Of a stretch of 64,000 bases of DNA, positions 39,431 through 52,533 are shown in pieces. Each line of letters starts with the position of its first letter. The stretch's first letter is position 1. The position numbers and the translations under genes are program-made. Source of the DNA: Mycobacterium cookii (GTDB lineage: Bacteria; Actinomycetota; Actinomycetes; Mycobacteriales; Mycobacteriaceae); the NCBI RefSeq assembly GCF_010727945.1, contig NZ_AP022569.1, forward strand, positions 1,178,001 to 1,242,000. Direction: 5' to 3'. The notes beneath the pieces are model-generated. The model had not been told where the DNA came from, did no database searches, and saw only the letters and a list, made by a program, of their open reading frames with translations.

Positions 39431-39455
39431 CCCACCATACCCCACATTCCCCCAC
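39431..39455 (-). promoter_or_regulatory. MraZ operator: three GTGGG boxes at 10-bp intervals
   Basis: On the minus strand GTGGG occurs at 39451-39455, 39441-39445 and 39431-39435, each separated by exactly 5 nt. E. coli MraZ is known to bind three TGGGN direct repeats with 5-nt spacers, and this is the same layout. The boxes lie 28 to 53 nt upstream of the mraZ ATG. Confidence 0.88.
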
Positions 39456-39660
39456 TGCGCTCCATTTAACGACACGAATGTCACCGTTTGGCGTCGTTTC
39501 AGCAGGATCTCGGCCACCATCACGGTTGCGGCAACAGCTAGTGGCGCGAAATCTGGCTGTCGAAATGATCGCTGAGCTGCGGGTATCAGCCGAGTGGGGC
39601 GTAGTGGGTCAATGTCGCCGCTCGGGGCCGCCGACCGGCTGGCGCGGGGTGTCCCCGGCG

Positions 39661-39713
39661 CGTCTCACGGGGAGACGCGGGCAGAAAAAAAGGCAGCCGA
39701 CGGCTGCCCTTTT
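39661..39713 (-). terminator. Intrinsic terminator of the DUF3040 gene
   Basis: GGCAGCC and GGCTGCC form a 7-bp stem with a 3-nt loop at 39692-39708. On the minus strand it is followed by seven T residues, a good rho-independent terminator for the gene ending at 39727. A second hairpin, CGTCTC-ACGGG-GAGACG at 39661-39677, lies just beyond. A CTTTT on the other side makes weaker use in the plus direction possible. Confidence 0.8.
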
Positions 39714-39726
39714 GTTGTCGCGGAGG

Positions 39727-40128
39727 CTATTCCTCGAAGCGGCGGCGGAACCGGTCTTCCATCCGGCTGGTGAACGATCCGCTGGAACCCCTGCTGCGGC
39801 GTTGACGCGAGGCCGGCGACGGCCCTGGGCGATCTCCCCGGCCGGCGAGCCGCGGACCGGTGATGGCGAAGACGACGCCGCCGAACATCACCACGAAGCC
39901 CAGCACGGACAGGACCGGGAAGGTTCCAATCATGGTGGCCTTAAAAGCCACCCCGGAAACCAGCAGCGCCAGACCAAGTACGAACAGGCCGGCACCCTGC
40001 AACCGGCGTCGCGCCGTCGGGGCACGCAATCCCCCACCGCGCACGCTCGACGCGAATTTGGGGTCCTCGGCATAGAGAGCGCTCTCGATCTGGTCGAGCA
40101 TCCGCTGCTCATGATCGGAGAGTGGCAT
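39727..40128 (-). CDS. DUF3040 membrane protein, Rv2169c orthologue
   Basis: This 133-residue protein has the DUF3040 opening MPLSDHEQRMLDQIESALYA, two membrane segments in the middle (GLFVLGLALLVSGVAFKATM and FPVLSVLGFVVMFGGVVFAI) and a basic, disordered C-terminal tail (RFRRRFEE). Function is unknown; the family is common in actinobacteria near division and envelope genes. AAGGAGG lies 5 nt before the ATG, a very strong Shine-Dalgarno. The gene stands alone, ended by an intrinsic terminator, and is divergent from the acetyltransferase. Confidence 0.9.
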   Translation of the reverse strand: MPLSDHEQRMLDQIESALYAEDPKFASSVRGGGLRAPTARRRLQGAGLFVLGLALLVSGVAFKATMIGTFPVLSVLGFVVMFGGVVFAITGPRLAGRGDRPGPSPASRQRRSRGSSGSFTSRMEDRFRRRFEE

Positions 40129-40346
40129 TCGTCCCTCCTTGCCGAAAACCTGTCACGTTAATACCGATAGCACGTCAGTGCCCGCCATGGGGGCAACTAA
40201 TAAGAATGATACGAGGTCAATCAGCGCGTTACCACCGCTTCGCCTGCTGATTGTAATAGCGGCCGGTCGGCGATCGACGCGGCGCCGCCGCGCCCGATAA
40301 TGGGAATGCAGCACCATAGAAGGACAACTGACGAGGAGACCGCACG

Positions 40347-40946
40347 TTGGCGACATTCCTCATCAACCTGCCGCCCGAGGACATGCAGCGCAGGTTGGCA
40401 GATGCCTTGGGTGTTTACGTCGACGCGATGCACTATCCGCCGGGCACGGAGAATCAGCGCGCCGCGATGTGGCTGGAGCACACCCGGCGGCGCGGTTGGC
40501 AGGCCGTGGCGGCCGTGGAAGTCGACTCGCCGAGTGGAACCGACCCGTCGTCGGCCGAGCTGAGCGACGCGCCACTGCTGGGCGTGGCGTACGGCTACTG
40601 CGGCGCGCCGGACCAGTGGTGGCAGCAGCAGGTGGTGGCGGGTTTGCAACGCGGCGGTCTGTCCGGCCCGGAGATCGCGACGCTGATGACCAGCTATTTC
40701 GAGCTGACCGAGCTGCATATCCTCCCCCGGGCGCAGGGCCGCGGCCTCGGCGAGGCGCTCGCCCGTCGGCTGCTTGCCGACCGCAACGAGGCCAATGTCC
40801 TGCTGTCGACGCCGGAGACCAACGGCGAGGCCAATCGCGCGTGGCGGCTCTACCGGCGACTGGGCTTCACCGACATCATCCGCGGCTATCACTTCACCGG
40901 GGACCCACGGGCGTTCGCGATCCTGGGCCGGCAGCTGCCGCTGTAG
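40347..40946 (+). CDS. GNAT-family acetyltransferase, Rv2170 orthologue
   Basis: The 199 residues show the acetyl-CoA-binding motif of the GNAT fold in LHILPRAQGRGLGEALARRLL and the C-terminal AWRLYRRLGFTDIIRGYHF. Rv2170 has been reported to acetylate proteins such as isocitrate dehydrogenase and to affect isoniazid; I treat that as literature knowledge only. The TTG start is supported by GAGGAG 8 nt upstream. It is divergent from the DUF3040 gene and followed 37 nt later by lppM. Confidence 0.88.
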   Translation: MATFLINLPPEDMQRRLADALGVYVDAMHYPPGTENQRAAMWLEHTRRRGWQAVAAVEVDSPSGTDPSSAELSDAPLLGVAYGYCGAPDQWWQQQVVAGLQRGGLSGPEIATLMTSYFELTELHILPRAQGRGLGEALARRLLADRNEANVLLSTPETNGEANRAWRLYRRLGFTDIIRGYHFTGDPRAFAILGRQLPL

Positions 40947-40983
40947 TTGCCCCGGCCCCGTTGCGGTCTGGCACGATGACCTG

Positions 40984-41682
40984 GTGCGCGCCAGCGGTAT
41001 ACAGCTCTCGTCCCGGAACCGCCTCGTCGCGATGAGCATGCTGCTGCTCGCGATACCCGTCCTCGCCGGATGCGTGCGCGTCAAAGCGTCGATCACGATT
41101 TCTCCCGACGATCTGGTGTCCGGTGACATCGTGGCGGCGGCCAAGCCCCGCAACGACAAAGACAACGGCCCGCAACTCGATCCGAACCTGGCGTTCAGCC
41201 AGAAGGTCGCGGTGTCGAAATACGACCGCGACGGCTACGTCGGTTCGCAGGCCACGTTTTCCGATCTGACCTTCGCCGAGTTGCCGGAGCTTGCGCACAT
41301 GAGCCCCGATGCGCAGGGCGTGAACCTGTCGCTGCGCCGAGCCGGGGACCTGGTGATCCTGGAAGGTCGCGCCGACCTGACCTCGCTGACCGATCCCGAC
41401 GCCGACGTCGAGTTGACGGTCGCCTTCCCCGGCTCGGTCACCTCCACCAACGGCGACCGTGTCGACCCGGACACGGTGCAGTGGAAACTCAAACCCGGCA
41501 TCGTCAGCACACTGACCGCCCAGGCCCGCTACACCGACCCGAGCATCCGATCGTTCCAGGGCGCGGCGATGTGGCTGGGCCTGTCGTCGCTCGCCGTGGC
41601 CGCTGTGGTGGGACTACTGGCCTGGTACAGCCGCGATCGCTCGCCGCGGGTGGCCGAGCCCAGCGACCCACCGTCGAGCTGA
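40984..41682 (+). CDS. lppM: Lipoprotein LppM
   Basis: LppM is a surface lipoprotein reported to take part in host cell phagocytosis and vesicle traffic in M. tuberculosis. The 232 residues have a hydrophobic signal and lipobox (PVLAGC), then the conserved RVKASITISPDDLVSGDIVAAAKP domain and SLRRAGDLVILEGRADLTSL. A C-terminal membrane segment (WLGLSSLAVAAVVGLLAWY) and an Arg-rich tail follow, so the protein is held at both ends. GTG at 40984 is the only start that keeps the basic N-terminus. Its stop lies 1 nt from the convergent gene. Confidence 0.9.
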   Translation: MRASGIQLSSRNRLVAMSMLLLAIPVLAGCVRVKASITISPDDLVSGDIVAAAKPRNDKDNGPQLDPNLAFSQKVAVSKYDRDGYVGSQATFSDLTFAELPELAHMSPDAQGVNLSLRRAGDLVILEGRADLTSLTDPDADVELTVAFPGSVTSTNGDRVDPDTVQWKLKPGIVSTLTAQARYTDPSIRSFQGAAMWLGLSSLAVAAVVGLLAWYSRDRSPRVAEPSDPPSS

Positions 41683-41683
41683 C

Positions 41684-43814
<2,131 letters not shown>

Positions 43815-43819
43815 CGCTC

Positions 43820-45322
43820 ATGTCCATGCCAACGTCAACCTTGAATGGGACTGCAACACAACCATTTTCACGGTTCCAGCAGTTCGCCACCACCGCCGAG
43901 GGCCGACCCGCGCTGCTGGGCTGCCTGGGTGCGGCGTTGATCACCGCGGGCGGACTCGGCGCGGGCAGCACCAAGCAGCATGACCCGCTGCTGGAATCGC
44001 TGCACCTGTCCTGGTTGCGCTTCGGCCACGGGCTGGTGCTGTCGTCGGTACTGCTGTGGATCGGCGTCACGCTGATGCTGAGTGCGTGGCTGTGGCTGGG
44101 CCGCCGCGTGCTGGCCGGCGACGCGGTCGAGTACACGATGGTGGCCACCACCGGTTTCTGGCTGGCGCCGCTGTTGCTGTCGGTGCCGGTGTTCAGCCGC
44201 GACACCTACTCGTATCTGGCGCAGGGCGCGCTGTTGCGCGACGGCCTGGACCCCTACGCGGTCGGTCCGATCGACAACCCGAATCCCCTGCTGGACAACG
44301 TCAGCCCGATCTGGACCATCACGACGGCGCCATACGGCCCGGCGTTCATCATGGTCGCCCGGGTGGTGACGATGCTGGTCGGCAACCACGTGATAGCCGG
44401 GACGATGCTACTGCGCCTGTGCATGCTGCCAGGGCTGGCGCTGCTGATCTGGGCGACCCCGCGCATCGCGCGCCACCTCGGAGCGAATGTGCCTACGGCG
44501 CTGTGGGTCTGCGCGCTCAACCCGCTGGTGATCATCCATTTGATGGGTGGCGTGCACAACGAGATGCTGATGGTGGGCCTGATGACGGCCGGCATTGCGC
44601 TGACCTTCGACCGGCGTCATATCGCCGGCATCGCCGTCGTCGCGGCCGGGATGGCGGTGAAAGCCACCGCCGGACTCGCGTTGCCGTTCCTGGTCTGGGT
44701 GTGGATGAGGCATCTGCGCGATCGACGCGGATACCGGCCACCGCGCGCCTTTGCGGTGGCCGCGGGCACGTCGGTGGTGATCGTGGTCGCGGTGTTCGCC
44801 GTGCTCTCCGGAGTGGCCGGGGTCGGTCTCGGTTGGCTGACCGCGCTGGCCGGATCGGTGAAAATCATCAACTGGCTGAGCATCCCGACGGCGACAGCGA
44901 ACCTGGTCCATGCTGTCGGCGGCTTATTCTTCTCGGTGAATTTCTATGGGGTGCTGCAGGTTACCCGCGCTATCGGGATCGCGATCATCGCGATTGCGCT
45001 GCCGCTGTTATGGTGGCGGTACCGCCATGACGACCGCCAGGCGCTCACCGGCACCGCGTGGGTCATGCTCGTCGTCGTGCTGTTCGCGCCGGCCGCGCTG
45101 CCCTGGTATTACTCCTGGCCGCTGGCGGTGGTGGCCCCCCTCGTCCAGTCCCGCCACGGAGCGGCCGCGGTCGCGGCGTTCTCCACCTGGATCATGGTGA
45201 TCTTCAAACCCGATGGCGCACACGGCATGTACTCGTGGCCGCACGTCCTGTTGGCCTCAGCCTGTGCAGCCTTCGCCTGGTACACCCTGAATCGCCCTGC
45301 GGTGCAGGAGCACAGCGGCTAG
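43820..45322 (+). CDS. mptA: Alpha-(1->6)-mannosyltransferase MptA (GT-C)
   Basis: MptA elongates the distal alpha-1,6-mannan backbone of lipomannan and lipoarabinomannan using polyprenyl-phosphomannose on the outer membrane face. The 500-residue protein has about 12 membrane segments. GT-C catalytic features are PVFSRDTYSYLAQGALLRDG with Asp and Tyr in an early loop, and TTAPYGPAF. M. tuberculosis MptA is 516 residues. Its TAG stop shares CTAG with the stop of the convergent Rv2175c gene. It follows idsA2 by 5 nt. Confidence 0.93.
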   Translation: MSMPTSTLNGTATQPFSRFQQFATTAEGRPALLGCLGAALITAGGLGAGSTKQHDPLLESLHLSWLRFGHGLVLSSVLLWIGVTLMLSAWLWLGRRVLAGDAVEYTMVATTGFWLAPLLLSVPVFSRDTYSYLAQGALLRDGLDPYAVGPIDNPNPLLDNVSPIWTITTAPYGPAFIMVARVVTMLVGNHVIAGTMLLRLCMLPGLALLIWATPRIARHLGANVPTALWVCALNPLVIIHLMGGVHNEMLMVGLMTAGIALTFDRRHIAGIAVVAAGMAVKATAGLALPFLVWVWMRHLRDRRGYRPPRAFAVAAGTSVVIVVAVFAVLSGVAGVGLGWLTALAGSVKIINWLSIPTATANLVHAVGGLFFSVNFYGVLQVTRAIGIAIIAIALPLLWWRYRHDDRQALTGTAWVMLVVVLFAPAALPWYYSWPLAVVAPLVQSRHGAAAVAAFSTWIMVIFKPDGAHGMYSWPHVLLASACAAFAWYTLNRPAVQEHSG

Positions 45323-45723
45323 TAGGCCATCGCCTGCGCGCGGCGCAGCACTTCACGAGCCTGGTGGCCGAGGAGTGCGTCGACCGGGCGGGCATTGCTG
45401 ATCGCGTCGCGCGTTCCGTCCCGCGTCACGGTCAGCGACGGGTCGGGGGTGAACAACCAGCGCATGATCTCGGTGTCGCGGTAGCCGCCGTCGTGCAGCA
45501 CCATCAGCAGTCCCGGCAGGCTTTTCACCACGTCGCCGGAGCTGGTGAAAAAGATCTGCGGTATGACCACCTCACCGTTGCGCTTCACCGCGACGAGGTG
45601 GCTTTCGCGCAGATGCTGGTGCACTTTGGTGACCGGTACGCCGAGCAGATCGGCAACGTGCGGCAGATCGTAGGTCGGTTCGTCGGGGTCCAGGACGTCG
45701 TCGCCAGCCGGAATCCTGCTCAC
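45319..45723 (-). CDS. DNA-binding protein Rv2175c, PknL substrate
   Basis: This 134-residue protein has a winged helix-turn-helix, with YDLPHVADLLGVPVTKVHQHL and GEVVIPQIFFTSSGDVVKSL as the core. Rv2175c is a known target of PknL, whose phosphorylation lowers DNA binding. The GTG start at 45723 has TACACT exactly 6 nt upstream, so the message should be leaderless. In M. tuberculosis the annotated protein is 146 residues, with a phosphorylated Thr9 in the extra N-terminus (MPGRAPGSTLARV). That Thr is missing if this start is used, which may change the control. Divergent from pknL. Confidence 0.9.
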   Translation of the reverse strand: MSRIPAGDDVLDPDEPTYDLPHVADLLGVPVTKVHQHLRESHLVAVKRNGEVVIPQIFFTSSGDVVKSLPGLLMVLHDGGYRDTEIMRWLFTPDPSLTVTRDGTRDAISNARPVDALLGHQAREVLRRAQAMAY

Positions 45724-45729
45724 CGCATC

Positions 45730-45735
45730 AGTGTA
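45730..45735 (-). promoter_or_regulatory. -10 element of Rv2175c (leaderless, divergent from pknL)
   Basis: Minus-strand TACACT ends 6 nt before the GTG at 45723. The -10 of pknL lies on the other strand only 27 bp away, so the two polymerase sites overlap. Confidence 0.7.
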
Positions 45736-45762
45736 CGACCGGGTGCAGTGCCCGGCGCCGCC

Positions 45763-45768
45763 TACGAT
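45763..45768 (+). promoter_or_regulatory. -10 element of pknL (leaderless)
   Basis: TACGAT ends 6 nt before the GTG at 45775. No Shine-Dalgarno is seen before that GTG, which agrees with a leaderless message. Confidence 0.7.
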
Positions 45769-45774
45769 GGGCGC

Positions 45775-46916
45775 GTGGCTGACGACCTCCCCGAGGGCGC
45801 ATTGTTGGACGGCCGCTACCGCGTTGCGACCAAGATCGCCACCGGCGGCACGTCGACGGTGTATCGCGGCCTGGACACGCGACTCGACCGGCCGGTCGCG
45901 CTGAAGGTGATGGATTCCCGCTACGCCGGCGACCAGCAATTCCTGACGCGTTTCCAGATGGAGGCCCGCGCCGTGGCGCGGCTCAAGGATCCCGGGCTCG
46001 TCGCGGTCTACGACCAAGGCCTCGACGGTCGGCATCCGTTCCTGGTGATGGAACTCGTCGAGGGCGGCACGCTTCGTGAACTGCTGGCCGAGCGTGGCCC
46101 GATGCCACCGCATGCGGTCGCCGCGGTGCTCGGTCCGGTGCTGGGTGGACTGGCCGCCGCGCACCGCGCCGGCCTGGTGCACCGCGATGTGAAGCCCGAG
46201 AACGTGTTGATCTCCGACGAGGGCGAGGTCAAGATCGTCGACTTCGGCCTGGTTCGCGCCTTCGCGGAAGCCGGAATCACCTCCACCAGCGTCATTCTCG
46301 GCACCGCCGCGTACCTGTCGCCGGAGCAGGTGCGAGACGGAAACGCCAGCCCTCGCAGCGATGTCTATTCCACCGGAATCGTGGCCTATGAGCTGCTCAC
46401 CGGCCAGACCCCGTTCTCCGGCGACACCGCGCTGTCGATCGCGTATCAACGTCTGGAAACGGACGTGCCGCGGCCGAGCACCGTGATCGACGGTGTTCCA
46501 CCGCAATTCGACGAACTGGTTGAGCGTGCCACCGCCCGTGACCCCGCCGACCGCTACGCCGACGGCCACGACATGGCCGCCGAACTGGCGGCGATCGTCA
46601 AGGAGTTGGCGTTGCCGCGGTTCCGGGTCCCGGCCCCGCGCAACTCGGCTCAGCACCGCTCAGCCGTGCAGCACCACAGCACCGACCGGCGTCAACCGCC
46701 CAAACACCAACCGACCCGCCAATTGGAGCGCGAGCCCCACCACGGAAAGCCAGTGACACCAGGGCAATTCGCGGGAATCGACATGGTCGAGTTCGCCCTC
46801 GAACGCCAGCACGCTCGACGCATGATGCTGATCTGGATCGCGATCGTGCTGTCGATCACCGGAATGGCCGCCGGCGCCGCCTGGACGGTCGGCAGCAACC
46901 TCAGCGGACTGCTCTA

Positions 46917-46917
<1 letters not shown>
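45775..46917 (+). CDS. pknL: Serine/threonine-protein kinase PknL
   Basis: PknL phosphorylates the neighbouring Rv2175c regulator. The 380 residues have a Hanks-type kinase domain (about 12-275): glycine loop ATGGTSTVYRG, VALKVMD lysine, HRDVKPENVL catalytic loop, VDFGL metal site and activation loop with TSTSVILGTAAYLSPEQV. A His/Gln/Arg-rich linker follows and one membrane segment (MMLIWIAIVLSITGMAAGAA) lies near the end, with only about ten residues outside. No PASTA or other sensor domain is present. M. tuberculosis PknL is 399 residues. Confidence 0.95.
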
Positions 46918-49007
<2,090 letters not shown>

Positions 49008-49018
49008 TCAGTCCCCGA

Positions 49019-49894
49019 TCACCTGACACCAGCGCCGCTGGCGAGCACGTCCGGCTCCGGCGGCGGCGCCGGGTGCACTTCGCGGTCAAGCTGCGCGTCG
49101 ACCACGCGATGCGAGGGCAGCCGCGGGGTGCCTGCGATGGTGTACTGCACCCACAGCTTGGCCCGGACCACGGGGCGGCGCAGTCTGCGCTCGCGTTGCA
49201 ACGAGCGGCTCATCTTGTCCAATCGGCGCAGGTAGAGGTAGCGGGCCCAAGGAGCCTGCGGGCGCGACAGCCGAATCGCGCCGATGAACAGCAACGGGAC
49301 GAAGAACATGCCGATCAGGCCAGTCCACACCTTGCCCTTGAGCACGACCAGCACCGCCAGCGGCAACGTCAACACCATCGCGAAGATCACGCCGGTCCGC
49401 AACACCAACGAGTGCGTCGTGTCCTGCCACAGGCTGATGAAGAACATCAGCGGATGCAAGCCCAGGACCAACAATCCGCCCACCGCCACCGCGGCGAAAA
49501 CCGCATCGACCGACGTCCGGCCGTCTTCCTCCCAGTAGACGTCCGACAAATGCAGAATCAACGCGTACTCGTCGAGAACCAGCGCGGCACCGATGCCGAA
49601 AAGGATTGCGCCTGCTGTGAATTCGAGCTGGTTGCCGGTCATCGACAACGTCACCAGCGTGATGCCGGAGACCATCACCAACACCACGCCGACGACGACG
49701 TGATGGATGTGTTTGGACCCGATGTGGATATTGCGAGGCTCCCACCACTTGGGCGGCCTGCCGGTGGCGGCGCGGTGACGGATCAGGCGCACGAACGTGC
49801 GGGTCACGAAGAAGGTCAGAATGAAGGCGACCAGACAGCACAGCAGCGGCAGTCGTCCGCGGCCAATGATGTCGTGTTCGAACCACTGGAGCAC
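49019..49894 (-). CDS. Membrane protein, Rv2180c orthologue
   Basis: The 291 residues contain six or seven membrane segments, such as [20 protein letters not shown] and [20 protein letters not shown] conserved part [21 protein letters not shown] holds three His residues within a membrane region, and a short loop after it has [20 protein letters not shown], rich in acidic residues. A metal-dependent membrane enzyme is possible but unproved. The GTG start has TAGCTT 7 nt upstream. It is divergent from the Rv2181 mannosyltransferase. Confidence 0.85.
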   Translation of the reverse strand: MLQWFEHDIIGRGRLPLLCCLVAFILTFFVTRTFVRLIRHRAATGRPPKWWEPRNIHIGSKHIHHVVVGVVLVMVSGITLVTLSMTGNQLEFTAGAILFGIGAALVLDEYALILHLSDVYWEEDGRTSVDAVFAAVAVGGLLVLGLHPLMFFISLWQDTTHSLVLRTGVIFAMVLTLPLAVLVVLKGKVWTGLIGMFFVPLLFIGAIRLSRPQAPWARYLYLRRLDKMSRSLQRERRLRRPVVRAKLWVQYTIAGTPRLPSHRVVDAQLDREVHPAPPPEPDVLASGAGVR

Positions 49895-49901
49895 TCTCAG
49901 A

Positions 49902-49907
49902 AAGCTA
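49902..49907 (-). promoter_or_regulatory. -10 element of a likely leaderless promoter (Rv2180c)
   Basis: Minus-strand TAGCTT ends 7 nt before the GTG at 49894. Confidence 0.55.
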
Positions 49908-49977
49908 CGCGCTCTGTGCGCCGATGGCCGTCCACGACACCGGTTGGGGCTTGCGCGCAGATAAGCTGTTCACCGAG

Positions 49978-51297
49978 ATGAGTAGATGGCGTTCGCCCGA
50001 CGCGGGCAGTTGGCGCGGGCGGGCAGCCACGGCGCAGCCGGTGACCTGGCGAAACGCCGGTTGGTGGCTGCTCCACCTGCTGGCGCTGACCGCACTGGGC
50101 TATGCGCTGTGGCAGCAGGTCGGCCACACCCCGTACCGCATCGACATCGACGTTTACCGGATGGGCGGCCAGGCCTGGCTGGACGGACATCCGCTCTACG
50201 ACCACGACGCCAAGTTCCACACGCCGATCGGCCTGAACCTGCCGTTCACTTATCCCCCGCTGGCAGCGGTGATCTTCTGCCCGTTCGCCTGGTTGGGGAT
50301 GCCGGCGGCGAGCGTCACGATCACGCTGATCACGATGGCGCTGCTGCTGGTCTCGACGATGATCGTGCTGACCCGGCTCGATGTGTGGAACACCACACGG
50401 GTCGTGCCGGGGCCGGCCTGGTCGCGCCGGTGGCTGCTGACGGCACTCATCGTGGCCGGCGCAACGATCTATCTGGAGCCGATCAAAGCGAACTTCGCCT
50501 TCGGGCAGATCAACGTGGTGCTGATGACGTTGGTGATCGCCGACTGCGTGCCGCGCCGCACGCCGTGGCCACGCGGCCTCCTGGTGGGACTGGGCATCGC
50601 CCTCAAACTCACTCCCGCGGTGTTCTTGCTGTATTTCTGGCTCAGCCGCGACCGCCGCGCAGTTGTGACCTCGCTGGTGTCGACGGCCGCGGCGGTGCTG
50701 GCCGGGTTCGCGCTGGCCTGGCACGACTCCTGGCAGTACTGGACGCACACGGTCCGCAACACCGACCGGATCGGCTCGGCGAGCTTGAACACCAACCAGA
50801 ACGTGGCCGGCACGCTGGCCCGCTTGGGCCTCGACGACCATCAGCGGTTCCTGCCGTGGGTGGCCGCTTGTCTGCTGGTCCTCGCGCTGACGGTGTGGGC
50901 GGCGCGGCGGGTGCTGCGTGCCGGAGAACCCGTCATGGCGGTGATCTGCATTGCGTTGTTCGGCCTGGCGGTGTCGCCGGTGTCGTGGTCGCACCACTGG
51001 GTGTGGATGCTGCCGACCGTGGTGGTAACGACGGTGATCGCCTGGCGGCGACGCAACGTCGTGCTGGCTCTGCTGAGCGCGGCCGGGGTGGCCATGATGG
51101 TGTGGACGCCGATCGATCTGATGCCCAAACACCATGAGGCCGCCGCGGTGTGGTGGCGTCAGCTCGTCGGGGTGTCGTATCTGTGGTGGGCGTTGGCGAC
51201 CATCGCCGCGGCCGGGGCCACAATTGCCGCCGCCGCAAACACCCTCAGCGCACCGCGGCCCTCGACGGCGCCCGCGCCGGTCTCGGCAGTCGGTTGA
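49978..51297 (+). CDS. Alpha-(1->2)-mannosyltransferase (GT87, GT-C), Rv2181 orthologue
   Basis: The enzyme adds single alpha-1,2-mannose branches to lipomannan and the mannan core of lipoarabinomannan, and mannose caps, using polyprenyl-phosphomannose. The 439 residues form about ten membrane segments. GT-C features are [21 protein letters not shown] with the Asp pair in the first external loop, and [12 protein letters not shown]. The ATG at 49978 (MSRWRSPD) fits the family best; an ATG at 49924 would add 18 residues. No good Shine-Dalgarno is seen. It converges on the PlsC gene, 4 nt apart. Confidence 0.9.
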   Translation: MSRWRSPDAGSWRGRAATAQPVTWRNAGWWLLHLLALTALGYALWQQVGHTPYRIDIDVYRMGGQAWLDGHPLYDHDAKFHTPIGLNLPFTYPPLAAVIFCPFAWLGMPAASVTITLITMALLLVSTMIVLTRLDVWNTTRVVPGPAWSRRWLLTALIVAGATIYLEPIKANFAFGQINVVLMTLVIADCVPRRTPWPRGLLVGLGIALKLTPAVFLLYFWLSRDRRAVVTSLVSTAAAVLAGFALAWHDSWQYWTHTVRNTDRIGSASLNTNQNVAGTLARLGLDDHQRFLPWVAACLLVLALTVWAARRVLRAGEPVMAVICIALFGLAVSPVSWSHHWVWMLPTVVVTTVIAWRRRNVVLALLSAAGVAMMVWTPIDLMPKHHEAAAVWWRQLVGVSYLWWALATIAAAGATIAAAANTLSAPRPSTAPAPVSAVG

Positions 51298-51301
51298 TCG
51301 G

Positions 51302-52051
51302 TTAGCCGGCCGCCGTCTCAGGAATCCGAGACGGCACGTCTTTTCCCACCGTCTCTGACTTTTCCGGCGGATCGGAGCCGTCGCCGTTCTTCAGCGTCGC
51401 GGCGTAGATGTCGACGTATTCCTGACCGGACAGCCCCATCAACTCATAGATCACTTCGTCGATCACGGCGCGCTCGATGAATCGGTTGCCGGCCAGGCCG
51501 TCGAACCGGGAGAAATCCATCGGCTTGCCGAACCGCACGGTGACCCGGCCGAAGCGCCACATCTTGCTGCCCGGCGGGTTGACCTTGTTCGTGCCGATCA
51601 TCGCGACCGGGATCACCGGCACCCCGGTGTGCAACGCCAGGCGCGCCAAGCCGGTCTTGCCCTTGTACAGCCGCCCGTCGGGTGAGCGGGTGCCCTCGGG
51701 GTACATGCCGAGCAGTTTGCCGTCACCCAAGACCCGCTCCGCGGTGTCCAACGCGGCCTGCGCCGAGTCGGCGTCGCTCCGGTCGATCGGCACTTGGCCG
51801 GCGACGGTGTAGAACCAGCGGTTGAACCAGCCCTTCAGGCCGCTGCCGGTGAAGTATTCAGACTTGGCCAGAAACGTGATCCGTCTGCGCACCACCAGCG
51901 GCAGATAGAAACTGTCGGCCACCGCGAGATGGTTACTGGCCAGGATCGCCGGACCGGACTGCGGGACATATTCCAGTCCTTCGACTTTCGGCCGACCGAG
52001 CAGAGCAAGCAACGGACCCATGAAGATGTACTTGAAAAGCCAGTACCACAT
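51302..52051 (-). CDS. 1-acyl-sn-glycerol-3-phosphate acyltransferase (PlsC-like), Rv2182c orthologue
   Basis: The enzyme transfers an acyl chain to lysophosphatidate or a related lysolipid at the inner membrane face. The 249 residues have the catalytic HX4D motif in LASNHLAVADSFYLPLV, GWFNRWFYTVAGQVPIDRSD, and the substrate motif GMYPEGTRSPDGRLYKGKTG. The ATG at 52051 (MWYW) is chosen because GGAGG lies 5 nt upstream and because it matches the M. tuberculosis start. Nearby mannosyltransferase genes suggest a role in phospholipid or PIM supply. Confidence 0.92.
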   Translation of the reverse strand: MWYWLFKYIFMGPLLALLGRPKVEGLEYVPQSGPAILASNHLAVADSFYLPLVVRRRITFLAKSEYFTGSGLKGWFNRWFYTVAGQVPIDRSDADSAQAALDTAERVLGDGKLLGMYPEGTRSPDGRLYKGKTGLARLALHTGVPVIPVAMIGTNKVNPPGSKMWRFGRVTVRFGKPMDFSRFDGLAGNRFIERAVIDEVIYELMGLSGQEYVDIYAATLKNGDGSDPPEKSETVGKDVPSRIPETAAG

Positions 52052-52164
52052 GGAGCCTCCCAACTCGCCTGCGCCGACAGTGTTCAGCGCCAAGACTACC
52101 GACCAAGTGTGTACGGGACCACATTGCGCTGACGAGCTTCTGACGCGTCGCGCTCATAGCCGCG

Positions 52165-52533
52165 TTATTCGTCGACGGTGACGGTGATGGGCTGGTAGCG
52201 GCTTGTCCGTCCGGCCTCGTCGGGCGCTTCGGGCGCACCACCATCCGGCGGAGGTTCTGGGGGCGTCGCCGGTGAGTCGACCTGCTCGACGATCGCCCGG
52301 ATCACCGAGAGCAACGCGACGCTGTGTTCGGCGATGACGGTCAGCAACGGATGTTCGTCGCCGCTGACGACCGCGGCCAGTGCGCACACCGGACACCACA
52401 CCTGTTGACACTTGCCGGTGCCGGCGCCCTCGCCGACCGCGCGCGACGCCGCCAACCGGACTGCGGGGTCGATCTGGTCGAGGATCCGCTGGGCGAGTTT
52501 GCGTAGCTCGGGCCCGATGTCGGGGTGTGTCAC
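52165..52533 (-). CDS. Conserved hypothetical protein, Rv2183c orthologue
   Basis: This 122-residue protein has a helical N-terminus (PELRKLAQRILDQIDPAVRL) and CQQVWCPVCALAAVVSG, where three cysteines could bind zinc. The tail is Pro/Glu-rich. Function is unknown. The GTG at 52533 overlaps the stop of the ATPase gene (GTGA) and has GGAGG 10 nt upstream. A GTG at 52542 adds three residues but has the Shine-Dalgarno too close. It is coupled to the Get3-like ATPase, so the two may work together. Confidence 0.75.
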   Translation of the reverse strand: MTHPDIGPELRKLAQRILDQIDPAVRLAASRAVGEGAGTGKCQQVWCPVCALAAVVSGDEHPLLTVIAEHSVALLSVIRAIVEQVDSPATPPEPPPDGGAPEAPDEAGRTSRYQPITVTVDE

